Shown here: positions 12,540 to 24,202 of the stretch, piece after piece
Layout: every line of letters begins with the position of its first letter
How positions within the stretch are numbered: position 1 is the first letter of the stretch
DNA from: Eucommia ulmoides
Taxonomy: Eukaryota; Streptophyta; Magnoliopsida; Garryales; Eucommiaceae
Direction: 5' to 3'
Length of the DNA: 64,000 nucleotides
NCBI GenBank assembly: GCA_016647705.1
Contig: CM028330.1
Coordinates: forward strand, 48,202,397 to 48,266,396
The notes under the pieces: model-generated
What the model saw: the letters and a program-made list of their open reading frames with translations, nothing else
What the model was told of the DNA's origin: nothing
Databases searched by the model: none
Made by a program: the position numbers and the translations under genes

Positions 12540-13434
12540 TCTGCCTCATTAGCATGATAGATTGGCTTCTGAGACTTTCTTGTCACAACCCTTTTGTGAC
12601 ATTTTTGAGTACGATATCCTAACTTGCCACAAACATAGCAATTACTTTTGAACTTTATATTCAAATCCCCTTTAAAGCTGTGACTTGGGCCTAAATCATA
12701 ATGTTTTCATTTTTTGTCATTCATTCGAGACTCCACCGCATTGGCTTTAGATTCCATAGTTTGGAAATTCACTCGTTTTTCAGCAACACGATATTCTTCC
12801 TCTATTCTCAATTTAAAAATAAGATCTTCAAGAATCATGTCTTTACCTTTATGTTTAATATAATTCTTAAAATCACTCCAAGAAGAAGATAATTTTTCAA
12901 TCATAGTTGCCACTTGGAATGACTCACTCAAAGTCATTCTCTTTGCATGAATTTCATGCAAATCACTTGAAGTTTCTCAGCTTGATTGATTTCTATTTTT
13001 GAATCCATCATTTTATAGTCTAAGAATTTTCCAAGTACAAACTTTTTAGTTTTGGCATCCTCTGTTTTATATTTCTTTTCAAGCGATTACCATAACTCTT
13101 TTGTTGTTTTAACTGAAAAATATACAGTGTAAAGTGTATTATTCAATCCATTCAAAATATAATTTTTGCACAAGAAATCAACATGTTTCCAAGCTTCTAT
13201 CGTAGCCTTGGTTTGTGTATTAGTATCCCCAGTCTGCATGGATGGAGCATTCTCTTGTAGGACTCTAGTAAGATTTAATGTTGTTAAATAAAACAAATTT
13301 TTTTGTTGTCATCTCTCCAAATAAGTTTCGTTAAACTTCTCAAGTTTCTCCCCATGAGATACATGGGTAGTCACAGCTGCTGTATTTGGCGCTCCAACCA
13401 CCGATACATTTGGTATATTCGCATTAGTCGACAT
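12540..13434 (-). pseudogene. Copia A gag, degenerate
   Basis: The start at 13434 reads MSTNANIPNVSVVGAPNTAA, followed by 'KLEKFNETYLER', a stop, and 'WKHVDFLCKNYILNGLNNTLY'. Frame changes lead to 'ATMIEKLSSSWSDFKNYIKH' and 'RIEEEYRVAEKR', all typical of TNT1-type copia gag (RNA-binding capsid protein). Near 12590-12640 the zinc knuckle reads CYVCGKLGYRTQKC, where the CCHC histidine is tyrosine. Several stops and frameshifts make it non-functional. Confidence 0.8.
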
Positions 13435-13732
13435 ATCTCATTAGTCAATCCATTAAATAAAATAAAGATTTTAATATTTTGAATCATCAACTTATAATCA
13501 AGCAACAAATATGTCAAACATATAACACATGAAAATATGTTATTCAAACTCATATATTTAATAAATAATAATAATTTATGCATCACGTAAGCATAAATAA
13601 TTCAATGTAAAATTTCTAACATGAACTATTTACCATAACATTATGAAAAACACATATATGAAGAAAGAAAGAAAGAAAAAAAAAAAAAACGTTACCACCA
13701 TATGCAAAATTTGCTTTAAGATTGTTGGAAAT

Positions 13733-14488
13733 AATGATTAAAATACTATTTTTTAATGAATACAATTAAATATTAATTAAGATTATTTAAATAAATATTT
13801 CTCAATATGTCACAAATATATTTACAACAAATTAATACTCAAAAAAAATAACACAAATATATTTATAATGAAATAATACTTAAAAACAATAAAAAATAAA
13901 CTCCTGTCATGAGATTTGTTGTTGAATGCAACTTATATCAAATATTACGGAATATAAAATAGTTCACAACAAATATTATGAAACTCAATACACGCAACAG
14001 TAAATATTTTAGATTGTAAAATATATGAAAGCAATAAATAAATAAAGTTATACTTACAATCTTTTATCGATGATAGTCTCAGAAATTTATACCGATCAAG
14101 GCTATCGGCTAATGATATTTCCTTAAAACAAATTTCGCCTACGCTTAGGTGCTTACGGTTACTTAGGCATTTACTTCCCAAGATACAATGATCATAATCC
14201 TCCGATACTAGCACTTGAAATTAAAGGATCCGACAAACAAAATAAATGTTGAACTCTTTCTCAACAAAAAACTTATAAAATAGACTCAAAGTGTAAGTGT
14301 AGTGCAAGATGTCCTAAGTTTCATACTTAAATGATAATGTAAACTTCTCTATTTATAGAGTAAGAAATGAGTAACTCCAACATACTAAAAGTCTCACTTT
14401 AAGGCCACTAAGAACACTTTAAGGCCACGAAGAATTGATCACATGTAAATCATTATTAAAAATGAGTTACAAATATGAAAAAATAAGT
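13733..14488 (-). mobile_element. Copia A, 5' LTR, truncated
   Basis: Begins TGTTGGAAATAATG and matches 9721-10490 at high similarity. Homology stops at 14488 where a different repeat begins, so about 400 bp of the LTR is missing. A PBS is not clearly recognisable in the sequence left of 13733 (13690-13732). Confidence 0.7.
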
Positions 14489-14650
14489 CTTGATGCAACC
14501 ATCACATATCCACGTCTGTCTTTCCACTCCTCCAATTAGGATTGATGAGTTCCACTAGGACAAACAAAAAATTTGACTAGGACAAACAAAATGTTGACTA
14601 GGACAAATAAAATGCTGGTTAGAATATTTTGGCGACATAAGTTTAGGGCC
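14489..14650 (+). repeat. Left copy of a ~60-bp direct repeat
   Basis: CTTGATGCAACCATCAC..., ATCCACGTCTGTC and TTAGGATTGA.GAGTTC also occur at 16153-16216. In this copy a 64-bp tandem array is inserted before the shared ATTTTGGCG. Confidence 0.75.
14554..14617 (+). repeat. 21-22-bp tandem repeat, three units
   Basis: ACTAGGACAAACAAAATGTTG and two close variants, head to tail, absent from the right-hand copy of the direct repeat. Confidence 0.8.
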
Positions 14651-14691
14651 ATGAAAGGAAATTAGGTTTGTTGAAATAGAAATTATGACAA

Positions 14692-15569
14692 CTCGAGATG
14701 AAAGATCTTGGCATACTCACCTATTTTCTTAGCCTCGAAGTCTCATCCGGTTCAGATGAATATTTTCTCTCTCAGGCCAAATATGCCTCAAATCTCATTT
14801 CTAAGGCTGGGATCATTGACTCAACCACTGCTACTACTTCTCTTGAGCCGAACATCAGACTTCTTCTACTCGATGGTTCACTTATTTAGGATGCCACTCT
14901 ATATCGCCAACTGGTTGGAAGTCTTGTATATCTCACTGTCACTTGCCTCGACATTGCTTATGTGTTCATCAGGTCAACCAATTCTTGTTCGCTCCTCGGA
15001 CCACCCATTACTCGACTATTTTTTGCATTATTCGGTATGTCAAGGGTACTTTATTTCATGAATTTTATTTCTCAGCTTAGTCTGCTCCCATCTTACAAGC
15101 TTATTTTGATGCCGATTAGGTCGGAGACCCCACCGACAGACGTTCAACCACTGATTACTATTTTTTTTTGGGTAACTCTCTCATTTCCTAGCGTACTAAG
15201 AAATAAATTGTGGTTGCTCTCTCCAGCACTGAAGCTGAATATCGTGCCATGGTTGATGAAACTCAAGGACTTCTCTGGCTTTGATGGTCACTCGCTGACA
15301 TGAGCATCTCTTCTCCTACTGCCACTACCCTACACTGTGATAATAAGAGTGCTATTCAGATTGCTCACAATGATGTTTTCCATGAGTGTATAAAACACAT
15401 CGAGACTGATTGTCACTTCATCTGTCATCACATTTTTCAGAATACGGTTTGTCCACAGTTCGTCAGTTCAGCTGAACAGATAACAGACATTTTCACTAAG
15501 ACTCATCCACCGAGACGTTTTCACTCTCTAATTTCCAAACTCAAGTTCACCTCGTACTTACCATCTTGA
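14692..15569 (+). pseudogene. Copia B RT/RNase H 3' end
   Basis: The reading starts at MKDLGILTYFLSLEV, the end of copia reverse transcriptase. It continues through 'LYRQLVGSLVYLT' and then RNase H with ALSSTEAEYRAM, CDNKSAIQIAH, KHIETDCHF and the tail ADIF-like 'TDIFTKTHPPRRFHSL', ending in a stop at 15569. At least two stops and two frameshifts interrupt it. The Ale/Retrofit-type tail suggests that lineage. The 5' half (gag, PR, INT, most of RT) is absent. Confidence 0.85.
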
Positions 15570-15582
15570 GTTTGAGAGGGGA

Positions 15583-15740
15583 TGTTAATGTAATAATGGG
15601 CTTGGCCCACTTGACCCATTAGGGTAAAACCCAAACCCCCACTTACTCTATAAATAGTTGGGTGTATTATGTATTCTAGTATCTCTTTTTCTCATAATAT
15701 CAATATATGGTTCATTCTCTCACTTAATTATCTTACTATT
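15583..15740 (+). mobile_element. Copia B 3' LTR (short)
   Basis: A purine tract (GAGAGGGGAT, 15574-15582) runs straight into TGTTAATGTAATAATGGGC. TCTATAAATAG (15647-15657) is the likely TATA box. The right edge is approximate because a microsatellite follows. Confidence 0.65.
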
Positions 15741-15765
15741 ACTCCCAAAAAAAAGGTAAAAATTG

Positions 15766-15767
<2 letters not shown>

Positions 15768-15847
<80 letters not shown>
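15768..15847. repeat. (TA)n then poly(T)
   Basis: About 24 TA units followed by about 31 T, immediately downstream of the copia B LTR. Confidence 0.95.
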
Positions 15848-15848
<1 letters not shown>

Positions 15849-16152
15849 ACCACGTACAATTGGGGTAAAAAACAGAAACAGCTGTCGAGGGGGATCTCAT
15901 GCATGTATCAAGGCATTGTTTGTGAGTTGGATTCATGGGAAATGTACTGGCAAAAGGTGGTAGAGAAATCGCCCTGATTTTGTGGTTTCCATCTTCAAGA
16001 ATCAAGATTTTATTTGTAGATAATTGAGGAATCAATCTTAATATTCAGTTGTGACCATCATTAATTATTTTGACCCATGTTGTCCCATGAAATCGCTTTG
16101 AAGGCATCACCAAGATTGGTGCAGACATGAAGAAGTCATATGGATCAATGGC
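15848..16152 (+). other. Unassigned single-copy-like segment
   Basis: Moderate GC, not low complexity. A plus-strand frame at about 16127-16241 is open across the right direct repeat (starts MKKSYGSMALMQ), but I recognise no family. It could be a captured gene fragment. Confidence 0.25.
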
Positions 16153-16216
16153 CTTGATGCAACCATCACGTATCCACGTCTGTCTTCCCACTCCTCTCGT
16201 TAGGATTGACGAGTTC
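16153..16216 (+). repeat. Right copy of the ~60-bp direct repeat
   Basis: Matches 14489-14553 with a few substitutions and then continues GAATTTTGGCG. Confidence 0.75.
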
Positions 16217-16614
16217 GAATTTTGGCGTGGGATAGATTATTAGGGTAAAAAAAAGGGGCGCTTAGGATTCCTAAAAAATGGCTAAAACTACCAAACAAAT
16301 CCGTTTTTTTTTTTTTTTTAACCGTGTAGTCCTTGTCGCATTTCCATGTCTAAATTGCCCCTATTTAATGCACCGTTTAGAAACATCATATAATCACCTC
16401 CCTCTTATGCGGAACTAAATTAGATAACAAAAGACAAACTCTAGGTGGAATAAAATATTTATTTTGATTTCAATCCGAACGTGAAACAATAAAATTTTAA
16501 CACAACAATTATGTTCGATTAATTCTATTTAAAATGCGATATCAATCACATTTTTTAGAGTTATTTATCGTAATAAGTGTGAATATTACATATAACATTT
16601 AGTACTACACCATA

Positions 16615-17024
16615 TTACATGTAATATTAAAACCAACCCAAAACCAAAACTCATCCAAAACGTTAGTAACTACACCATATTACATGTAACATTCATGGAA
16701 CATCAATGTTACGTATAATACTAAAACCAAACCGCAATTAAAATAAAAAAGTTAGTAAGTTAACAATGTTACATGTAATATTCATATAACATCAATGTTA
16801 TATCACATTGTTGTATTTTTCATTTATATTTGCATGTTCAACGTGACTTCCAATCCAGTTGAAATGACACTATAATGTCCGCATCGCATTTGATAATAAC
16901 CCCTTGTACTTTGCATGTGAAATATAACATTGTCTGTGTTAAATCGTATTTCATGTAAATATTACATGTAAGATCTTATAGTTCATAGAAACTAAAAATT
17001 CTGGAAATACTATGTTACATGTAA
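16615..17024. repeat. Five dispersed TTACATGTAA palindromes
   Basis: Perfect copies at 16615, 16680, 16769, 16962 and 17015. Most sit inside the larger palindrome AATATTACATGTAATATT or its variants, and partial copies lie between them. Confidence 0.85.
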
Positions 17025-18387
17025 TATGAATGTGAAAACTGCAACTAATGAAAAAAAAATGGTGAATTTGATATCGTTTTGAAGATCTTGTTTAGATGAA
17101 TCTAAATATATAATTAGATTGTAAAAAAAAATTGTGTACAATAATAGTTATTTTCATTTTAATATAATAATTTGTTGAATATGAAAACTTTCAATCCCTA
17201 TTATAGAATCTTCAGTGCGGCATATAATGCGAGGACAAATTTGTCAACAAAAAATGTATGGACAACGAATTTCGGATTGCACTGTGCATGAAAACTGTGA
17301 AAGAGGACTGCGTTATTCATGAGTTAAGTAGCTGGTTTTATTGGTAGATTAGTGGTTAATATGGGTCCATGCGGTATGTTTTCCTAAAAAATAATTTGTG
17401 TAATAAAACAGGATATACATAAGTCTTCTAAACAAATCTTGGCCACTCTTTATATCCACATATAAAAAAGTCTAGTTTGATACAAAATATTAATATAAAT
17501 ATATTTTTATAATTATTAGACATTTTTTAATTTGAGAAAGATAATTGAAGTAAACTTGGTTAAAAAAATCTTTCTAAATTTTCTTATTTTTTCTCCTTTT
17601 AAGAATCTATTCTCTTCTGCTCTATCATAGGTTTCTTATTTTTCTCAATTTGCTCTTCCCTTTTTTATTTTTTCTTATTTTATTTGCCCACATGCTGCAT
17701 AATATATCCCCTAATTTCATGCGCTCCATCAAACCCTAGCCTATGCCCATTGCAAACCCTAGCCCTCAAGGCCTCCGATCATCACTGCCACGATCACGGC
17801 TTCCGATCATCACGCCCATGCCCACGCCTACTGCAATGGCCTCCATCATCAATAGTCTCAAAAAATCGTCACTACAGTAGCCTCCAATCCCTATGATGGC
17901 ACATTGAAGACGAGTGTTTTTTCTGGATTTTTTACTTTTAACTATAAATAGCACATTCAATGATTGGATTATCGATGGATTATTGATTGCTTTGATCATC
18001 GATGGAAAATTCAAGGATTGTTGATTGCTTTTGATTATCAATGGAAAATTCAAGGATTATCGACTACTTTTCATTACTGATTTATTGGATTTTTTTCTTT
18101 TGATTTTGGATTTTTGCTATAGATTTCTAGCTTTATCTCTTCGATAGATGGAAATTTGAGCGGCGTACATCCATCGTTGCCATCACTGTGAATTTGAACA
18201 TTTCATTCCGTTATTATGTTATCCCCTGTCGACCATATTTTCCCTCACCGTTCCATTCCATTTGGTTTGACGTTTTCTGTTGTCTTCGTTTCTTCTAGGT
18301 TCTTCGCCATCTAAGCATGCGCCTTGAGCAGTTCATTGTGCATTGACGTCGTTTACAATTCTTTGAGTCAAAGTATTTCATTTATAT

Positions 18388-18391
18388 ATTA

Positions 18392-18453
<62 letters not shown>

Positions 18454-18455
18454 TT
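18388..18455. repeat. (ATT)n microsatellite with poly(T)
   Basis: About 21 units followed by T17. Confidence 0.9.
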
Positions 18456-18679
18456 TTTTTTTTTTTTTATTTGTCTAATTATAATTATTGAATCAATAAT
18501 CAATAATTATTGAATCAATTTTGATTAATAAATAATTAATAGGCCAAAGACACTTAAGGGTTGAAAAAATGTGTATGGTTTTCTCTTGGCCTGCAGATAA
18601 ACAATTGATTTAAGAAGAAGAAGAAAACCAAGTTAAACCTGAATCATGTCATACCTGATATAAGAAATTCCAGTTAAAT

Positions 18680-18710
<31 letters not shown>

Positions 18711-18794
18711 TTTTATAGAAGACAAGAAAGCATGTATATTTACCTACTCGACTGCCTGACCACCAAGAGTTATGCATGTTATGTTAAATAGTTG

Positions 18795-20904
18795 TGATAC
18801 GGTCAGAAATTCTGAGCACGTGCAAATAGCTTCTCACATGCCAAAAACCTCTTCGCGTTCCACCGTAAACGTACAAAACCATTTAGTTCTAAGGGGGGAC
18901 ACTGATGTGGTATCAACCAAAGAACCTCATGCATAAGGATAAGTTAATCTGGTAATGGAGAAGGCTAATACATAGATTGAATCGTGAGAAATAAACAGTG
19001 ATACATTCCCTTTATATGGGCTCAGTTATTCTCTTTCGTTTCATAGGAGAGATCGTCCGTTATGTGATCCGCTCCTAATGGCTTGAAAGATAACTACAAT
19101 CTTCTATTTTTATCCAGGGAATGATCTCTGTAATGTACCCCATTAATCATGGGCCGTTACAATTAATAGGGGTTATAACGTTCTTCATGCGTAGGGGGTA
19201 CAGTCACGATGGGCTGACCTACTCATTCCTTGGTCCTGACCACTGTGGGCTTTGAATTGCCCGCTGACAGGCCCCTTCATGAGGTTGTTTTACTAGTTCA
19301 GTGGACCATTGAAGTCCTTACCCAAATGGGCTTATTATTCTCGGCTCGAATAAAATATTTGGTTTATTTGTTCTGGGTCGAATTAATGACTCGATCCGAC
19401 CTGTTAAGGCCTTACGCCTATATTAGTTGTGAGAGGGAGTTTTTTCATATCATTTTTCCTCCTGACTTTCATGACGATTCAAGAGAAAAGAGACGCAAGA
19501 TCACTTCTATTTCGCATAAGTTCTCATTTTTCCGAAATCCCTTGGTTGCATTTTTTTTTTTTTATTTACATTCTCTATTTCAATTGTTGTTTGTGCTGCC
19601 CTAGGATGTTGTTGAGTCAATTGAATAGTCCTGCTGAGGTTGGTTCGTCATTGAATCCCCTTGCAGAGTGAACGACGACAGCTCAGGCTACTCAGCCCTT
19701 TAATTTCTCAGAAAATTTGGGAGATCATGGGGAGAGTATGGTTCCACATGAATGGCTTGTGCCATTTAGGGAATAGAACGACATCATTTCGTCTATGTTG
19801 ATTAGGGTTTTGTCTGAAGACGAACGTCTGTACAATATTAAGGAGGATAAAGTATGCCTATTTTTGTGGATGTTTGACCATGGACTCACTCTTACCTTTA
19901 CTCATCTCCTTCACAACCTTTTCCATCAATTAGAGATAATCCCTACCCAGTTATCCTCTAATGGCTTTCACCAAATCATGAGAGCCATTGTCCTTACTCG
20001 AGCAAATGAAACGTCCTTGTCTGTAGACAAAATTAGGAGTATATGACACCTCAAATTAATTTTCAATCTAAGGAGATATTTCTATTCCTTTCCCAAGAAA
20101 TTTTGTTTTCTTACTGACCTTCCAGTTAAGGTGAGAAACTAGCAACAACGGTATTTCTTCTTCTTGGGTGATTGAGAGTTCTATCTTGAAGAGGTGGGAT
20201 AGCCCTCCATTGTGCAGAGGCGCTTTAAAACCCCAAGTATTTTTTATTATTTTTTCCTTAACGACTTAATTTCTTTGAAATTTCATTCCAGTGGTTTTGA
20301 TGTCTTTTTTGGGGTCTCTAATACAGGTAAGAGAGCTTGCAAAAGTTTTATCCTCACAACTAGAATCGAAGGGGAATTTAGAAGGTTATTGGTTCTAGTA
20401 GAGCACTCCTACAAAGTCTTAACTCATCGCCCATTTATTACACCACAAATAGATGTTTCTTAATTCAACGAACTGGCTAAGTTGAAAATTGGAAGAAAGA
20501 GAAAAAGGTTTGTGAAAAAGTCTTCCATTTCTACCGAACAGTCTTTATCTCAGCCCGTTGCTACTACTACGAGGCCGGTAACTCGCCATGCTATAGAGCC
20601 CCCTACTGCACTAGAAGTCAGCCAGCCAATTCTGCCCCTACTAACCCTCAGCCTGCTGTCCCAAAAATTACTGAATTTGAGGATGACTCCCAGCCTTTGA
20701 GCATTTACAAGTGCAAAGTAATCTCAGTGATGGTCCCAACAATCCCAGCACCAGCCCCTGCAGAGATTAGAGAGCTGGTGCCTGCTACAAGGGTGACTGT
20801 TGACCATACTATTGCAGAGCCTTCATTAGTCAATTGGCAACCTCCTCAGACGTTAGCTTCCAGCCATAGGGCATTAAGTGGCCATGGTATAACTGAACAA
20901 TAGA
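18795..20904 (-). mobile_element. Tat-lineage gypsy element, 3' LTR (aligned part)
   Basis: Starts TGATACGGTCAGAAATTC and aligns through 20904 with the right-hand LTR (31120-32364 plus 37662-38512). The flank AGTTG (18790-18794) is the likely target-site duplication. The inner edge on the pol side cannot be fixed, because the right LTR is truncated where the alignment ends and no clear PPT is visible. The LTR may continue to beyond 24202. Confidence 0.7.
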
Positions 20905-22553
20905 TGTGCCAGCTGATACAGGAGGTTGGCCCTTCAGTTCCAGGTCATTGTGCTATCTTTGATAATGCCATCAAATTTTTGTAAAAAAGATCTTAGAGCA
21001 AAGGCAAAGAAATGACTGAAGGCCACAATAAGGATGAGCTGTTCAGGATGCTAATCTGTGTACTGTTATAGGTAATCATAGTTTCTCTTTATCAAGTAAT
21101 TTATTTTCTTTAAGTTGTTTATTGTTTCTTTACTGCTTGCCTTCTTATTGTAGAGCATCCATGTATCACCTGCTCTAGCCAGCAACGACAATGATGCAAA
21201 TGAGTTGGACACCCAGCTTATGCATCAATTGACTGAGTCCAGCAAACTGGAGGAGAGCATCCGTACTTTAGAGAAGCAGCAGCTCAGTCTTGAGACAGAC
21301 CTAGCCTTGGCGAGGTCTTCTCAGGAGAGATATAAGATGGAGCTACGTTCTGCTAATGAGCAAGAGGGAAGTACTGCAAAAAAGCAACAAGCTCTATTGC
21401 TGAGAGAACAACAAACTTTAGACAGAGAACACTGCCTTGAGAAGAGATAACTCAATCTTGAGAGATGAAGTCCACGCTTTGATTGAGGAGATAAGCTTAA
21501 CTCGTTTGATAATCGATCAACAAGATGCTAATCTCAAAGCTAAGGATGTTGTCCTTCAAGTCAAAGATGACGCTCTTAAAGAAAAGAATAATTCCCTCCA
21601 GCAATTACAGACTGAGAAAGACCATCTAATGGTTGAGTTGAAATAGGAGAAAATGAATTTGTCGACTAAGTACAAGAAGTGGAAAGATTGTCAGCCGAAC
21701 TGTCGACCAAAGCAGAAGAGTCTGAGCTAAAGATCAAAGAACTCTGAGTTGAATTCAAAAGAAGGTATGGAGAGCATCAACTAGTGGGCTTTGACTTCTG
21801 CCGGCGGAGAGTGTTAGAGGAGCATCCAGACTTAGATCTCTCCTTCTTGGAAGATAAGCTAAGAGATGAAGCTGAGGGAGGAAATACAGTTGATGACGAG
21901 GAACAAATCGCTGAAGAAGAGGAAACGTTGTCCGTACCAACTGGCGATGTTCTTACACAGAGCTTAGTTCCATTCCTGGTTGATTAGCCTGCTACAAGCT
22001 TAGCCTAAGTCCTGACTCAAGCTTTACCAGTTGACTAGTTGATGTTGCTGTCGTGCCGACGTCTTACCAACCAAATGTCACTGATCAAAGCGCCACTCTC
22101 TGAACTGTTTTTTTTTTTTTTCATTATCATGACCTGTTTAAAATAGTATCCATCATTTAAATCTTGAAAATATACAATTATAATTACAGTACGCAATCTG
22201 ATAGCTCACGTCATTCATACACTTAATGCACTCATTTGTGATGTTTCACTTCTTTCTCTTCCTTCATCAATTTGGCTATTTAAAGCCAAACCAAGCGTTA
22301 ATTATTTCCCTAATTATCTAGATGCTTTCTTTTCTTTTATCTTGTTTTCATGGAAATTCTTTTCTTCATTTTCCAACCTTTCATGATCATGGTATGTCTA
22401 TCCCTCTCTAATTCATGGCCAACACCTTTCTCTTTTGAGGCAATCCAATTTGAATGGTAGAAAGAGATATAGCTGGGAGAAAACTTTCGTGGCATAATGA
22501 AATAGGCCAAGACTGGTATAGAAAAACAACCTTGTCTTCGAGCCTTAGAAGAT

Positions 22554-23938
22554 TGGTAGCACGTAGATATTTCACTACTTTCACCGCAAGTGTACGGGTT
22601 AAGTTTTAGTATAATAGAAAGATTAGGGGTTGTCGTATCTACAAGGATTGGTTGAGATTATCGTCGAGTACCGCGATTATCATAACCTAAGTTTGTCTAG
22701 ACGATAAAAATAGAGTTTATAATTAATAAATACTAAACTAAAATACTAATTTATCTAATTATACTATAATACTATATTGAGACGTTTAGGGGAATGGATT
22801 ATTTAGTGATTAACTTTATTTACTTAAATGTGTTTGACCTCGTTTAGTTATCAATAATGGTATTCGACCTATCCAACAATCTCTGTATCATAAACGCATT
22901 TACTCCCTCTCCCGAGTGACAGGTGAATGAATATCTGACTTTGCGTTAATGCCGAAGTCCCCCTCTCTCATTTTTTAGAACACATAGTTACATGAGTTTT
23001 GCCCCAACGTCATGAATTGCACACTTTCTAACTCCCTCCCGGGTTATTAGATCGTCGTGTTGTGTTTAAACCCTAGTCCGAATTCGAGGTTACCTCTCCC
23101 AAGTGTCAAATCCCGATTTCTCAATATATCTAAACAAGAATATAATGGAAATGCAAGAACGGTAAAAACAATCGAATAACGAAAAACAACTGTTAAAGAA
23201 ACACAATTCAAACAAACTACATATTCATAAATTATATTAATCCCTAGACAATATCCGTTTCGCTAACGGTCATAATAGTATATATAATGATAAACGAGCT
23301 AAACATGCTCAAACCAACTGTCAAAGTTAAGAGAATAAAGAAAGAAATGAAGAAACTTAGCTGTATTCCGAAGATCCGCTGCTAAAACCGCTCTGAAATC
23401 GTTTCTCCTTCTTCGCTTTGTGTTCTTCTCCTTCAGATTTGGTTGAGCACTCCCCAAAAACCTCTCAAATCTATTTTAATCCTATATGAGCTCTAATCTC
23501 CTAAATGGAGAGGAGGGAGGACAAGGGAACCAAAAAATATCTTAAAATATCTAAAAAAAAAAAACACTTAACAGCTGTAGGGGTCACCGTCACAGTGGTG
23601 GAGTTCACTGCTGTGGCAGTGGGTATGTCAGTAAGGTCATCGCTACGACGGTGGCCTGATCACTGCGACGGTGAGATTTCTATATTCCAGCATTTTCACC
23701 ACCGCGATGGTGGTTTCACCGTGGCGGTGATGGATGCAGGCTTCTGAATAATGCCTTTTTGCTCGTTTTCCTACTGTTCTTCCATCGACTTGCTCCAATT
23801 AGCTTGATTTTCAATTGTTTTAGCTCATTTTCGCCCCAAACACCTGACTTATAAAAAAACACATAGAAATGTATTAAAACATAATAAAAATACTCGAAAA
23901 CTACCAAACCGGCTTGGAAAGCGTCACACTTTTGCACA
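22554..23938 (-). mobile_element. Family R solo LTR (R2)
   Basis: Plus-strand start TGGTAGCACG and end TTTTGCACA. It aligns in reverse with the R1 and R3 LTRs (GTACGGGTTAAGTTTTAGTA, 'TGTCGTATCTACA', 'CCGAATTCGAGGTTACC', 'CGAAAACTACCAAA'). No PBS or PPT adjoins it, so it is a solo LTR. It interrupts the antisense ORF of the Tat LTR. The target-site duplication is unclear (AAGAT versus AATCT). Confidence 0.8.
23587..23735. repeat. GC-palindrome array in R2
   Basis: CACCGTCACAGTGGTG, TCACTGCTGTGGCAGTG, TCGCTACGACGGTG, TTCACCACCGCGATGGTGG and TTCACCGTGGCGGTGA follow one another with 15-25 bp spacers. Confidence 0.8.
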
Positions 23939-24202
23939 ATCTCTCATCTTCATGAGCTTAGGGAGGAGCTAAGAAAATCTTAAAAGAGCAAGCATGACTT
24001 GGCTGCCAATTTCCATTACCATAAGTTTTTTACTGACATCGTTAAAGCGAAACGGGACAAGCTCTAGGAGAGAAATATGGCGAAAAAGGCCAAGATCCGA
24101 GAGTTGATCAACAAACTCAACAAATATGAGGAGCATGTCTTCTAGTTCTCTAACTTGGATTTGGAAGATCTAGGTTCGCCTATTTTTTCTGAGTCGGAAT
24201 GA

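Larger units (their letters stand above)
16241..18794. other. AT-rich intergenic stretch, no gene seen
   Basis: Contains poly(T), five TTACATGTAA palindromes (16615-17024), a leader-like CT-rich stretch with repeated 'AAACCCTAGCC' (17690-17900), short repeats of 'GATTATCGATGGA' (17960-18060) and an ATT microsatellite. Nothing codes convincingly. Confidence 0.6.
19606..24202 (+). pseudogene. LTR-borne antisense ORF, Transposase_28-like, with coiled coil
   Basis: It runs on the strand opposite to gag-pol of its own element. Conserved pieces in order: MLLSQLNSPAEV (start 19606), KEDKVCLFLWMFDHGL, 'PTQLSSNGFHQIMRAIVL', 'FPKKFCFLTDLPVKVRN', 'FKTPSIFYYFFLNDLISLKF', a Pro-rich linker (20520-20900), a coiled-coil rich in Leu, Gln and Glu (21205-21735), an acidic tail (21800-21980), and a final helical segment ending FSESE at 24202. 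The N-terminal half resembles the 'putative gypsy type transposon' domain (Transposase_28) of plant Tat elements. Multiple stops, a frameshift and the R2 insertion (22554-23938) break it. A parallel, also broken, copy lies at 31924-38512. Confidence 0.6.

Noticed and set aside
15669..16035. Frames on both strands across the TA/T tract
   Set aside because: Ile-Tyr and Lys runs come from the simple repeat; no conserved residues outside it.
14489..16216. The ~60-bp direct repeats as LTRs of one element
   Set aside because: No TG...CA ends, no PBS or PPT next to them, and copia B has its own LTR at 15583.
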